Shown in pieces: positions 52,042 to 62,302 of a stretch of DNA of 64,000 bases. The stretch comes from Blasia pusilla (Eukaryota; Marchantiophyta; Marchantiopsida; Blasiales), in contig CM114272.1 in assembly GCA_050084515.1 (NCBI GenBank), positions 39,122,001 through 39,186,000 on the forward strand. Direction: 5' to 3'. Each line of letters starts with the position of its first letter. Position 1 is the stretch's first letter. The notes beneath the pieces were generated by a model. The model worked only from the letters and a program-made list of their open reading frames with translations, was not told where the DNA came from and searched no databases. The position numbers were made by a program, and so were the translations under genes.

Positions 52042-52555
52042 TGTAGTTGTGATACCTGCAATTTTGCAAATTTTGAGGATGTCCGCATTTTTTAATCAAA
52101 AAGAGTATAGAAGTCTTCACGAATGAAGACTGATGATAATATGAAGTAAAGCTTGTATATACAAGGAGTTCTTGAATGTTATTTTTCATGTAAGGAAAGG
52201 ATGGAGAGGATTGAAATGGATTATGAAGTTCCTAGGATAAGGCAGAGAGATGGAAAATCAAAGACTTGCCTTGGAGGAGAGGAAAATAAGTTAACGAAGT
52301 CTGAAGACCAAAAGAGGAGCTTGGCAAAGACAACAAAGCACGATAAAGAACCACTTAATAAAGTTACTTCGCTCTTCAACGAAGCTGCAAGACGAGGTAC
52401 AAAGTACTTGGAGAGAAGACGAAGAATAAGGTACTTTGCACATGAATGAAGTACGAAATACTTGGAACAAGAGCAAAGAACTTCGTTGGTTAAGGAAGAG
52501 GAAGAGATCCCGACTTCGCATTGAAGAGAAGAAAATCAATTGTTTGCCAAAACTC
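52042..52555 (+). repeat. AT2 LTR 5' part, truncated
   Basis: Begins TGTAGTTGTGATACCTGC, matching the LTR start at 42,923 (reversed) and, more loosely, 47,087. It continues with GAAGTCTTCACGAATGAAGAC, as in 47,150-47,175. It ends near 52,555 where LINE sequence begins. Confidence 0.65.
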
Positions 52556-52961
52556 TAGATATAATCAGCGGCCTTGAGCCCAACATATCTCCGTCCTCCC
52601 AAGCTTGTGAGGAGTATCAATTCACCTATCAAAGGCGCATACCAAAGTTTGGCATGCCCAATCTGGGTGGGGAATACCGACATGTTTATGTGAGATGATC
52701 AAAGGCTCCCCGTAGTCTGAATCTGGGCTGAGAGTTCAAATTGGTCTCTAGGAGGAGACCACAGTTCCACATGATCAATTTCGGTGTACATCCCACAGTA
52801 GACTTTGCTTATTTAAGATCATGCATGCAACTTTGGGCTTTGAATTTCTGACTACAGTTGGGGTTACTCGGATGATGAACGACTGTCAATGTATCTTCAA
52901 GGCAACTATCAAGGGCGGAGGAGGCCAATACTTGGCTTGCCATAAAACCAGGTGTCTCGAG
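52556..52961 (+). mobile_element. LINE, part upstream of the copia insertion
   Basis: No domain is recognised in these 400 bp. They are assigned to the LINE because the copia element between 52,961 and 58,180 has a likely 5-bp target duplication here, and the LINE endonuclease region begins soon after the copia on the other side. The exact LINE 5' end is not determined. Confidence 0.45.
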
Positions 52962-53267
52962 TGTGGAAAACTGCTAGAGCAGCATAACTGGTGGGAAACG
53001 GCTCTCACACTCACACACCACCATGAAGAATGAAATTTGCAATGAGAGAATGAATGGAGGCTGGTCCCCTTCTGAATGATATAAGGTATGTACAAGCAAC
53101 CCTAACCTTAACCATAGTATCGAGTTAGATTAATTATGATCAACTAACCCTAGTTAAGATAATCGTGCTTAATTGACTAACCAAGATTAAGCTTCCCTAC
53201 TTCGTGTGAGTACCAAATGTAGCAGTTCAGGTGTCTCATAAGCTTGACTGTAACTCAATCTTTAATA
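52962..53267 (-). repeat. Copia 3' LTR (306 bp)
   Basis: On minus, starts TATTAAAGATTGAG (TG changed to TA) right after the polypurine tract at 53,268-53,276 and ends TTTTCCACA. The pol stop codon lies 12 bases inside it. CCCTAACCTTAACC-like sequence is included. Confidence 0.88.
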
Positions 53268-54706
53268 TTCCCCCTCAAGCTCATATCCATATCTTCAACG
53301 CCTAAATCATTTCTAAACATCTCAAACTTATCTCTAGACAATGCCTTTGTAAAAATGTCAGCAATTTGTTGATCTGTACCTATATACACAAGATCAATTT
53401 CTCCTGCAAGCACTTTCTCTCTAAGAAAATGATGGTGCACCTTAACATGCTTTGTACGAGCATAAAACACAAGGTTACTAGCAAGTTTGATGCTACTAAT
53501 ATTGTCTGCATATATTACACTAGGTCCTAAGTTACTAACACCAATCTCAACAAGTAATCGATGAAGCCACATCACCTCACATATTGCATTGGTTGCTCCT
53601 CTATACTCAGCCTTTGTTGAAGATTAAGCAATTATAGGTTGCTTCTTTGAAGCCCAACTTATAGCTGCGCTTCCCAAGGTAAATGAATAATCATATGTGG
53701 AGTGTCGATCAGACACGCTTCCTGCCCAATCAGCATATGTGAATCCCTATAATTGAAAACTCGGAGAAAGTTTAAATTGAAGCCCGAATTGAATAGAGAA
53801 TTTCACATACCGCATAATCCTCCTCACAACATCAAGGTGAGGTTTTCAAGGTGCTTCCATAAATTGGCTCACTAGGCCAACAACATAACTCAAATCTGGT
53901 ATGGTTATAGTTAGACAGATTAAACTTCCAACCATGCGCCTGTACATATTAGAATCTGCAAGCTACTCTCCTTCATCCACTCTTAACTTCACACTTTGAT
54001 CCAACGGTGTAGAGATTGGCTTACAAGCCGTCATACCATATTTTGAAAGTATATGAAGAGCATATTGTTGTTGTACTAACCACATGCTTTCTCCAACCTT
54101 GATAAATTCAAGACCAAGGAAGTACTTCAGTTCTCCCAAATCCTTCATATCAAATTTTGCTTGTAACTTAAACTTGACTTGTTATGTCATTTCTTCAGTA
54201 CTCCCAGTAATCAAGAGATCGTCAACATACAACACAATGAGAACCGTGTGATCTTATCCTCTCAAGACATATAACGGGGAGTCAGAATCACATACCCTAA
54301 AACCCAATTCTTGTAGGACATATGTAATCTTGCTTACGTAAAATGGAAACTTGGGATGCTCGTATCCAGGTGGTTGAGTCATATATACCTCCTTGTATAG
54401 ATCTCCATTAAATAAGGCATTATTGACGTCCATGTGATGTAATCTCCACTTCTTACTTACTGCAACTACAACCACTGTTCTCGTAGTCGCCATCTTTGCA
54501 ACAGGGTTAAATGTTTCCTCATAATCAATGCCATATTGTTGTGCATAGCCCTTAGCCACGAATCTCGCTTTGTATCTGTTAATTGTACTATCTTGATTGC
54601 GTTTGATTTTATAAACCCATTTGCAACCAATAGCTTCCTTACCGGAAGGTATATCAACAATCTCCCATGTCTGTTGATGTCTTAATACAACAAGCTCTTC
54701 TTCCAT
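53255..54706 (-). pseudogene. Copia reverse transcriptase and RNase H
   Basis: From 54,706: WEIVDIPSGKEAIGCKWVYK, RYKARFVAKGYAQQYGIDYE, HHMDVNNALFNGDLYKEVYM and QPPGYEHP (RT fingers and palm). The catalytic YVDD box is at 54,218-54,229 (LIVLYVDDLLITGS, intact). Then MKDLGELKYFLGLEFI and QQQYALHILSKYGM. RNase H follows with YADWAGS, STKAEYRGATNAICEVMWLH, VIYADNISSIKLASN and RTKHVKVHHHFLREKV, ending KALSRDKFE and a stop at 53,255. Stops near 53,945, 53,835 and 53,623 break it. Confidence 0.88.
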
Positions 54707-55194
54707 AGCTTTAATCCATTCGACTTTACTTGTAGCTTCTTCAAAACAACTCGGCTCCTATTCTTGAAGGATAGTCATCATATATGCATGATGTGTCGCA
54801 AAGAAACCTTCATTTATGAATCTATGAACTGGATGTGTAACTCTATTTAATCTACGAAGTTATTGTTCAGAGATAGATGCCTCTGACATCTGACTTGAGT
54901 TTTGACTAGTGTCAACAAACTAAATACGTACTCTTCCCGTCCATGGACTCACAGATTTAACTGATGAATCTATGACCTCTCCTAATCCTGCACTTGGGGA
55001 AGTTGAAGATAATTTCTGTTGGTTTACAGTCATATTCTCCCCCTCAACAGACGAGTTAGAGGTGGAATAGGCTCAGATGGAGCATACCATAACTTGAGCT
55101 CATCAAAGACAACATTCTGACTAATAATAAGTTGCATAGAGGATGGAATATAGCACTTATACCCCTTAGTTCCATTAGCAATGAAGATACATCT

Positions 55195-56409
55195 TTAAGA
55201 CTTGGTGTATAATTTTTGACGTCCCTCAGAAGGAACATGAGCATAACAAATACAGTCAAATACTTTCAAGAAGGAAAAATTAGGTTTACTTCCTGTGAAG
55301 ACTTTGAATGGAGTTTTATTATGAACTCTTGCTGTTGGAGTTCGATTGATTAAGAAGACTGCACATGCTACAGCCTGTGCCCAATACACCTTAGGCATGT
55401 TCTTTTCATTCAGCATAGCTCGTGCCACTTCAGCAATATGTCGATTCTTCCTCTCAATCAATCCATTTTTTTGTGGAGTGTAACGATAAGTCACTTGACG
55501 TTGGATGCCATTATGACGTAAATAGTGATCAAATTTTGTCGAAAGATACTCTCCTCCTCCATAACAACGCAATTTCAGAATGTGTTCTTCAGTTTGCTTC
55601 TCTACTAGAACTCTGAATGTTTGGAACACTGAGAATACCTCTAACTTGGCTTTCACAAAGTAAATCCATATATACCTAGAGAAGTCATCAATAAATGAAA
55701 CAAAGTACTGACAACCACTAAGGCTATGTTGTGATGTTGTCCATACATCATTCTGGATCAATTCTAATATCGTGTATGCTCTTCTATCTTCTTTTGGAAG
55801 AGAAAACCTAGATTGTTTTCCAAATTGGCAAGCAGGACATACCTCTAACGTAGCAGAACTCGCTAATTTAGGGAGTCCTATTACTATATTAGATGATGAA
55901 AGACTCTATAATCTTTGAAGATTCATATGTCCAATTATTTGATGCCACACATTTAGATCTATGACTTGTTGGCCAATTTGATCATACATTGATGTTTGAA
56001 TCTCTCGCATAGAAATATCTAATTTGAACATTCTGCCAGATCTAGTTCTTTTGGCTATCGTAGTCTGGTCATCCATTGTTTCAATGAAACAACCATCTGC
56101 GTTAAACTTTACTTGATAACCTTGTTCTACTATCTGTCTTACAGAGATCATGTTTCTTGCAATGGTAGGAACATAGAGAACATTTCCAAAAGCACAAAGA
56201 CCATGTGATGTTATTGGAACTTTACCGATATGTGTGACATGATCTTGAGTGTCATCTCCTATGAGGACAATTGCAGGATCTTTCACCGGATCCAAAATAT
56301 TGAACCATTTAGCTTGTGAGGTCATGTGATTTGATGCACCAGAGTCAATGTACCAATCTGCTCTCGAGTCTTTCTTGACCATTGCTTCCATATAATGAGT
56401 CATGACCAA
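55195..56409 (-). pseudogene. Copia protease and integrase
   Basis: The 56,409-55,906 frame has WYIDSGASNHMT (intact protease active site) and VWHQIIGHMNLQRL (GAG-pre-integrase). The 55,761-55,195 frame has the integrase core YFVSFIDDFSRYIWIYFVKA (first Asp), LRCYGGGEYLS, and YTPQKNGLIERKNRHIAEVA (Glu). In copia the middle motif is L-R-S-D-x-G-G-E-(F/Y). Here Asp is Tyr, so the second catalytic residue is lost. Then MPKVYWAQAVACAVFLINR and the C-terminal FDCICYAHVPSEGRQKL. Confidence 0.88.
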
Positions 56410-56539
56410 GAGATGCTCCGTTTGTGAATGTTGTTGTTCTTGGTACTGCTATTGGTGTCGTTGCTCCACATAGTTTTGTTGTTGTAAGACTCCTGTTCTC
56501 ATATCTGTCTTCTTCTTGAAGCAAAACTTTGCATAGTCA

Positions 56540-57386
56540 CCCTTTATCCCACAGTAATTGCAAGATCCATGGATCCTCTACTACTGACCTCGACCCCAAC
56601 GGTTTCCACCATCATCACCTTGTGATTGTATGTGGTACTGGTTCGTAGTTGATTGAATGATGTTATATTGAGTGTCTCTTCCTCCATATGCTTGATATCC
56701 ACCACGACCATGGAAGTTTCTACCATGATCCCTGCCTCTGTTTGATCCATAACCTGCAAATAGCGCACTCTCTTGCAAACTAGACGAGCTACCATTGCCT
56801 ACTAGGCGCATCTCTTCACTGATTAATAGACGGACTAACTCTTGGAAGGTTTGATATTTCTCTCTCATAGAGATATAGGTCTCAAAGGACTTGTAATCCT
56901 TTGGAAGGCCTTGAAGATCGAAAAAAATCAGATCATCATCTTCTACTGTCACTCCAATTCTATTCAACTGATCAACAATATGTCTGATACTCAAAATATA
57001 ATCATTGATGCTCTGCGATCCTTTCCTCACTTTGTTCAATTGTTATTTCAATTGAAACTTTCTCCCTTTGTAAATATCTGGAATAGCTTTTCTAATGCAT
57101 CCCAGGCCTCCTTTGGAATATCAACATCTTGAATGTGACCTATTATTGGCAAATTCATTGTTATTGAAATATACTGGATTACTTGCCTTGCGCGTTTGTT
57201 CCAGGCGCGAACATTCAAGTTTGTTGAGTCACCTTCTGGCTTAGACTCATCACCTATGACAAGCTCCCATAGTTCTTGACCCATGAGAAATAATTTCATA
57301 TGAAACTTCCAAACACTGTAATTATGCTTATCTATCTTCTCGCGTGTGATTGTTGTTGAGGAATACTCCATGACGAGCGATTTCAC
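56540..57386 (-). pseudogene. Copia gag with altered zinc knuckle
   Basis: The 57,386-57,048 frame gives NYSVWKFHMKLFLMGQELWE and AWDALEKLFQ. After a frame change 57,039-56,581 gives SINDYILSIRHIVDQLNRIG, LQGLPKDYKSFETYISMR and LLISEEMRL, the UBN2/retrotrans_gag fold of copia. A Gly/Arg-rich stretch precedes the knuckle near 56,530-56,575, CNYCGIKGDYAKFC. The expected His is Asp, so it is CCDC rather than CCHC. The start codon lies about 480 bases after the primer site. Confidence 0.85.
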
Positions 57387-57854
57387 TCATAAAAATGTAA
57401 TTTCAGGCTTTCCTAGTGCTCCAATTGAAACACAGATCACTCCTACACAGAAATCGATCTGAAATTTGCCAAAATTGATCAACTGTATGAAAGAACTAAT
57501 CGAAATTGGCCTCTAGAGACCGAATTGCACTTTCCTACACTTAAATTGCTATTGCAGGAGCTCACAATGTCAAAATCAAGCAAATTTGCATGCGTTGGAA
57601 AGCTCTTGACAAACTCTACAAGGCGAGTAGAACCAGCCTTAGGCATCATTCTCGCTTCTACGGACTCAGAAGACTAATTCGACCGGGTAAGCCCTCAAAA
57701 CCGCCTCCAAAGTTTTATCACCGTCAAAGCTCCACCTGAAATCTGCACCCATTGAGCTTTGAACAAAATTTCTTTCTCCCAAACTGAAGTTGTGCCTTCT
57801 CTTGCCTCTCTTCTCTCCTCAAACACCAAGATTTTCAAGTGATGTTCTCCTATC

Positions 57855-57867
57855 GCTCTGATACCTT
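57855..57867 (-). other. Copia primer-binding site (Met-tRNA type)
   Basis: On minus, AAGGTATCAGAGC next to the LTR end differs only at its first base or two from TGGTATCAGAGC, the site complementary to the 3' end of plant initiator Met-tRNA. Confidence 0.85.
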
Positions 57868-58179
57868 ATGGAAAACTGCTAAAGAAGCAAAATTTGGTGG
57901 GAAACGGCTCTCACACTCACACACCACCATGGAGAATGAAATTTGCAATGAGAGAATGAGAGGAGGCTGGTCCCCTTCTGAATTATATAAGGTATATACA
58001 AGCAACCCTAACCCTAACCTTAACCATAGTCTCGAGTTAGATTAATTGTGATTAACTAACCCTAGTTAAGATAATCACGCTTAACTGACTAACCAAGATT
58101 AAGCTTCCCTACTTCGTGTGAGTACCAAATGTAGCAGTTCAGGTATCTCATGAGCTTGACTGTAACTCAATCTTTAATA
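57867..58179 (-). repeat. Copia 5' LTR (313 bp)
   Basis: Same sequence as 52,962-53,267 with about 20 differences and one extra CCCTAA. Starts (minus) TATTAAAGATTGAG and ends TTTTCCATA before the primer site. Confidence 0.88.
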
Positions 58180-58439
58180 TCAAGAACTGAGACGTGCCTA
58201 CAACTAGAGGGCTATGGTATTTGAGGGTGGTTCCACCTTGAAGGAAAGGCCCAATTCCACAAAACCGCTGGTGATCTTTACACTTGATATCTTTAGTGCT
58301 CTCTAAGGAACCAACAATGAAGAGCCTGCATATGAAGAGGTTCCATGTTGCAAGCAGCCATACCTAAGCCAAAAGCGTGCCGGCCGCCCCCAACCCACTT
58401 AGTGATAGGTCTCCGTTTGGGTACCTTGAACTTTTGTGG

Positions 58440-58985
58440 ACTGACCCATCCAATGAAGCACCTTGAGGTTGCTTAAGTTTTTCTAAAAAATCAAATACAT
58501 ATATGCGGTGGTCAGGAAAAACCAAGTTAATGGAGATATCCCATATACCACACTATGCATGCTTTGGAAACATGTGCAGCACCCAAGAGTACAACAACAG
58601 AGGTATGAAGGGTGTCGGATTCTTCATCAAAGACGTCATGGTGGACAGGTGTGAGATCATCAACACACGGCTCGAGTTTGAACACAACATATGGGTCAAA
58701 GTCCGAGCAGAGTGCAACTTGAGGGATATGTATATTGGGTGTATTTACATGCCCACAAACAATGAATCTGTTGCTGTAACAGAGACAACGTTTGATAGTG
58801 TGAAAATTGATTGCCTTGGGTTCTAGAAAAAGGGGAACATAGTCTTGCTGGGAGACTTCAACAGTTGGGTGGGGAAAGGCACTGATCCCCAAGCGGAGAT
58901 CAAGATGTTTGGAGATATGAGAGTGAATGGAAATTGAACACGGCTAATCACGATGTTGAGGGAACTTCAACTGATGGCATTGAAT
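58440..58985 (+). pseudogene. LINE endonuclease domain
   Basis: Starts with TLNFCGLTHP-like sequence near 58,421, then (58,503-58,826) the frame with YNNRGMKGVGFFIKDVMVD and CNLRDMYIGCIYMPTNNE, and NIVLLGDFNSWVGKGTD near 58,842 after a stop. GDFN is the catalytic box of the exonuclease-endonuclease-phosphatase fold that nicks the target DNA. The final S-D-H catalytic motif is not clear. Confidence 0.75.
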
Positions 58986-58999
58986 GATAGGCAGGCTCC

Positions 59000-60020
59000 T
59001 TGCCTTCGACTAGGGTCAACTTCAAGGAGAATGAAAGCTCCATTGTGGACTACATAGTTATGGATGAGGAACTCTACACACGTAGTGGGAAGTTCACAAT
59101 GGATGCCGACACACATTGGAAGATCAGATCATTCATTGGTTTGGACAGAGTTGCAACAAAGGCTAAAATGCTTGACCAAACCAGTGAAGAGAGTGATCAA
59201 GAAATGGAGGATAGAGGACTTCTGAGATGAGGGGAATAAGAAGGTGTACATTGGCAAGCTGGAAGAAAATCTCTTGGCATTTGACACTTTCATTGAATCT
59301 ATCATCAAGACCTTTGGGTTCATAAGAACAACTGTGGACATGGTGCTCGCATGGTGGAAGCATGGAGTGACACATGCTTCCAAGATTGCTATTGGCAGGA
59401 AATTGATAATATACGCCAGAGCCATCAAATGGTGGTCCTTGGAATTCAAGGCAACCATTGCCAAACAAAGGGAAGCGTATGTAACATGTGCCAAAGCCAA
59501 GGATGATGCATGCTTGTGGGCAGAATATGTGGCCCTGCGTAAGGAAACTCGTCTTCTCGTGCGCATGCATAAGAAGAAATTGAACCAAGCAACATATTCA
59601 TCCATCAATGAGAATTTCACTAAGAATCAGAAAAAAAGTATGGATGGAAGTGTAGAAATTGAGCAAGGCCAGGGACAAAAACGACGTAAAGGCCTTGAAG
59701 AGAAAAGACGGTGGAATGGTGACCATGGCTAAAAAGATCCGACATGTGTTGGAAGACCATTACAAGGAGTTAGGCAAGAAGCCCGCTTGGACATCCCTTG
59801 AAGAGCATAACTTTGAGAGGGTGGTAGAGGATTTTGTTAAGATACAACGGGAGAAGGTAGATGATGAGGTTGAGTTGGGCAACCCATATAGCGATTGGCT
59901 CTTTGTGGTTGAGGTGGGAGTATGTAGCAATCAAAGAACTCGTGAACCACAAAGTAGATGGTGGTGATGAGCTTGTGAATGAGCTATTTGAGTATGGCGA
60001 TGTTGCTATGGCTTGTTCTC
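59000..60020 (+). pseudogene. LINE region between endonuclease and RT
   Basis: Frames at 59,000-59,230, 59,244-59,732 (162 codons) and 59,659-59,967 carry a basic, helical stretch (WWSLEFKATIAKQREAYVTC, LVRMHKKKLNQATYSSINEN) typical of the pre-RT linker of LINE ORF2. No catalytic motif is expected here. Confidence 0.6.
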
Positions 60021-60930
60021 TAGTGAGTCTCTTCAAACTGGTCTGGCGGGCAGAAGTCATCCCACAAAGATGGCGGGTGGGAGTCGTCGTGAACTTCTTC
60101 AAGAAGGGTGAGCGAGAAGACCCTTGAAACTACAGGGGTATTACATTGCTGAGTGTAGTCAGGAAGGTCCTCTGCCGTATACTCAACAATAGGATCTTTG
60201 TGTACGTGGAGGAGAATTTTGTCATCAAGAAAGGCCAAGATGGCTTCTGGCAAGCATGAGGGTGCATGGATCACAGCTTCACCTTCAGTCAAATTATCCA
60301 GGGTAGGAAAAAAGAGGGGAAACCCACCTATTGCTTCTTCTTAGACCTCAAGAAGGCATATGATATTGTATGGCGTGACGACTATCTTATAGCTTGTGGA
60401 AGGCAGGGCGGGCTTAGAGGAAAAATATGGAGGGTGGTGGAGAAGATGTACCAGAACACAACGAGAAGAGTGATGGTGAATGGACAGAAAAAAGTGGGAC
60501 ATTCGACATCAACAAGGAGTGGCTCAAGGATGCCTATTCTCCCCCACCCTCTTCAACATTGAATTCAATTCCCTATTGGAAGAAATGGAGGATAGTGGAC
60601 TAGGCATCCGGGTGGGCACCAACTCAGTTGTTGCTCACCAAGAGAGAAACTCCAAGCAATGATCTCCCTGACCAAAATCTGGTGTGACATGTGGGGTATG
60701 GAGGCAAACGTATTGAAGTGCGGTGTGATGATTTTCAATGGCAAGGAGGAGGACCAAGACCAACAATGGTACTAGGGTGAACAAGAGATCCCCCTTGTGG
60801 CCACATACACCTATCTGGGCATAGAATTCTCAGAAGATTGCATGTGGGATGTACACATTAAGAAGACTATTGAGAAAGGCCACAAGAAGGTGAATGGTCT
60901 CTCAAGATTTCTACACTGCCGAGACATCAT
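60020..60930 (+). pseudogene. LINE reverse transcriptase
   Basis: RT motifs in shifting frames: PQRWRVGVVVNFFKKGERED (60,061 onward), YRGITLLSVVRKVLCRILNN, IIQGRKKEGKPTYCFFLDLK with KKAYDIVWRDD (motif A, Asp at about 60,347), and QGVAQGCLFSPTLFNIEFNS near 60,505. Thumb: TYLGIEFSEDCMWDVHIKKT near 60,810. The expected (Y/F)ADD box between 60,600 and 60,720 is not recognisable, so the active site is incomplete. Confidence 0.8.
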
Positions 60931-61386
60931 ATCGAAGTAAAGCGCTCTGTCATTTTGCATACCATTTGTCCCTCGCTAGAAGATGGGGCAGCAATGTGGG
61001 ATGCCAACACCAAATAAAGGGACACGCTTAAAGCTGTGCAGTTGAAGGTGTTTTGGGGTACCCTTCCTCACGAACAGCCCGAGTTGGTGTGAGATTAGAA
61101 CTTGGAGTGGAACCCTTGGAGGATAGACGTGATATTGCTAAGTTGAAATGGTGGAGGTAGTGACAATGGACTTGCATCGCTATCCTAAAGAGGTGATGGG
61201 GAAAACTTGGACCAAAGAAGACCCATATAGCAAGCCAAATCTTGGACGAGAAAGGTTCAAGAGATTGTGCAAGCATCCAAGCTCTCAACAGGGCCTGAAG
61301 TGTGGGAGCAAGATGAGAAAGAATTTGTGGATACTATAACCAAAGCAGTGGGAAAACGCTGACAACAGAACAACACTGAGGAAGCC

Positions 61387-61971
61387 ATGAAAATATTTGA
61401 CCTCTCTCTCTTGACAGTATATCCTGAGAAGATAAAACTGAAGAACTATTTGCGGGGAACCCCTTGCTTGGGAACCCGGCTCAAGTTAAAGTTCAAGACG
61501 AGGTCAATCCCCTTGAACCATAAGAAAAGCAAGATGGGAACACAACTAAACTCTTGCGCCTTGTGTGGCAATGGGGATGAAACCTCTAGTCATTACTTGG
61601 TCTACTGCGCAAAATTCTCAACACACAGAGCAAGAGCATATGCTCAAATTGCTAAGTTGGTAACACCAAAATTGTTCAACACATTCAATAGCCTTGATTC
61701 ATTGCCCAAAGGTGTTGCACTGGTAAGTAATGTCTATTGGGGATCCCAATCAGGTAAAGTAGATGGTGTGGTGAAGAGTTTCTTGGTTGACACTTGGAAG
61801 CTCCGCACGAACACGTTGTTTGGTCAACACTCACAGTATATGAGAGTGTCTCCCTCCTCTCATATGGTACCTTCTTCACTTGTTCCTCTCTCTACACACA
61901 TCCCAGCCTCAAGCACCGTCCAACCAGGGCGCAGGGTCTATGGTTGCAAGGCTACGACAAACTCTACTTAA
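61387..61971 (+). pseudogene. LINE ORF2 C-terminal region with CCHC knuckle
   Basis: A 194-codon frame whose first part has CALCGNGDETSSHYLVYC (C-x2-C-x8-H-x4-C), the zinc knuckle found after RT in many plant LINEs. The preceding segment (61,080-61,380) has ELGVEPLEDRRDIAKLKWW in broken frames. The last 60 residues are Ser/Thr-rich and unlikely to be conserved. Confidence 0.75.
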
Positions 61972-61974
61972 TGA

Positions 61975-61976
<2 letters not shown>

Positions 61977-62022
<46 letters not shown>
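61977..62022 (+). repeat. (TC)n microsatellite
   Basis: About 23 uninterrupted TC units. On minus it is (GA)n at the position where the MP LTR has a short GAGAGAG run, so it may be an expansion of that run, or the tail of the LINE. Confidence 0.9.
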
Positions 62023-62024
<2 letters not shown>

Positions 62025-62302
62025 CGGTAACCTATGATCAGAGGTCACCTCCTTGGCTCTTAACCTACTGAAGCGGTTCAAGTACCACTTCCCAAAGTGG
62101 AAATGCAAAGATACAAAATGACAACTTACCAAAAATAGTAAGTTGCTCAATATGGCTCCAAATGAACCGAAACGAAGGGGAAACTTGCTCTCTTAGGTTA
62201 CCCGTATCCTCAGCAAGTCATCCTCAACCTCATGAGGCTGTGCTCCAGTATTTACAAAGGCGATCTTCTAGGTCTCGTCAATCTATCCTAATAGACGTGA
62301 CA
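62023..62302 (-). repeat. MP-gypsy LTR, truncated (copy G)
   Basis: On minus it starts TGTCACGTCTATTAGGATAG at 62,302, then AAGTTTCCCCTTCGTTTCGG and CCAAGGAGGTGACCTC, ending at the (GA)n tract. The sequence at 62,303 onward does not match MP internal DNA, so 62,302 is an element boundary with host or other DNA. Confidence 0.8.

Larger units (their letters stand above)
52962..58179 (-). mobile_element. Ty1/copia retrotransposon, complete but decayed, nested in a LINE
   Basis: LTRs at 57,867-58,179 (5') and 52,962-53,267 (3') differ at about 20 positions, mostly transitions, plus one 6-bp indel. A Met-tRNA primer site follows the 5' LTR and a polypurine tract GAGGGGGAA precedes the 3' LTR. Flanks TCGAG (52,957-52,961) and TCAAG (58,180-58,184) are a target duplication with one mismatch. 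Gag, protease, integrase, RT and RNase H occur in copia order on minus, with stops and frame changes. Confidence 0.9.
58180..61975 (+). mobile_element. LINE (non-LTR retrotransposon), plus strand, decayed
   Basis: Contains, in order, an apurinic-type endonuclease, a linker, RT, thumb and a C-terminal CCHC knuckle, which is the ORF2 layout of plant LINEs. Stops and frame changes are frequent, so it is inactive. It ends at or near 61,975, where a (TC)n tract and a reversed MP LTR begin. I did not identify a target duplication. Confidence 0.8.
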
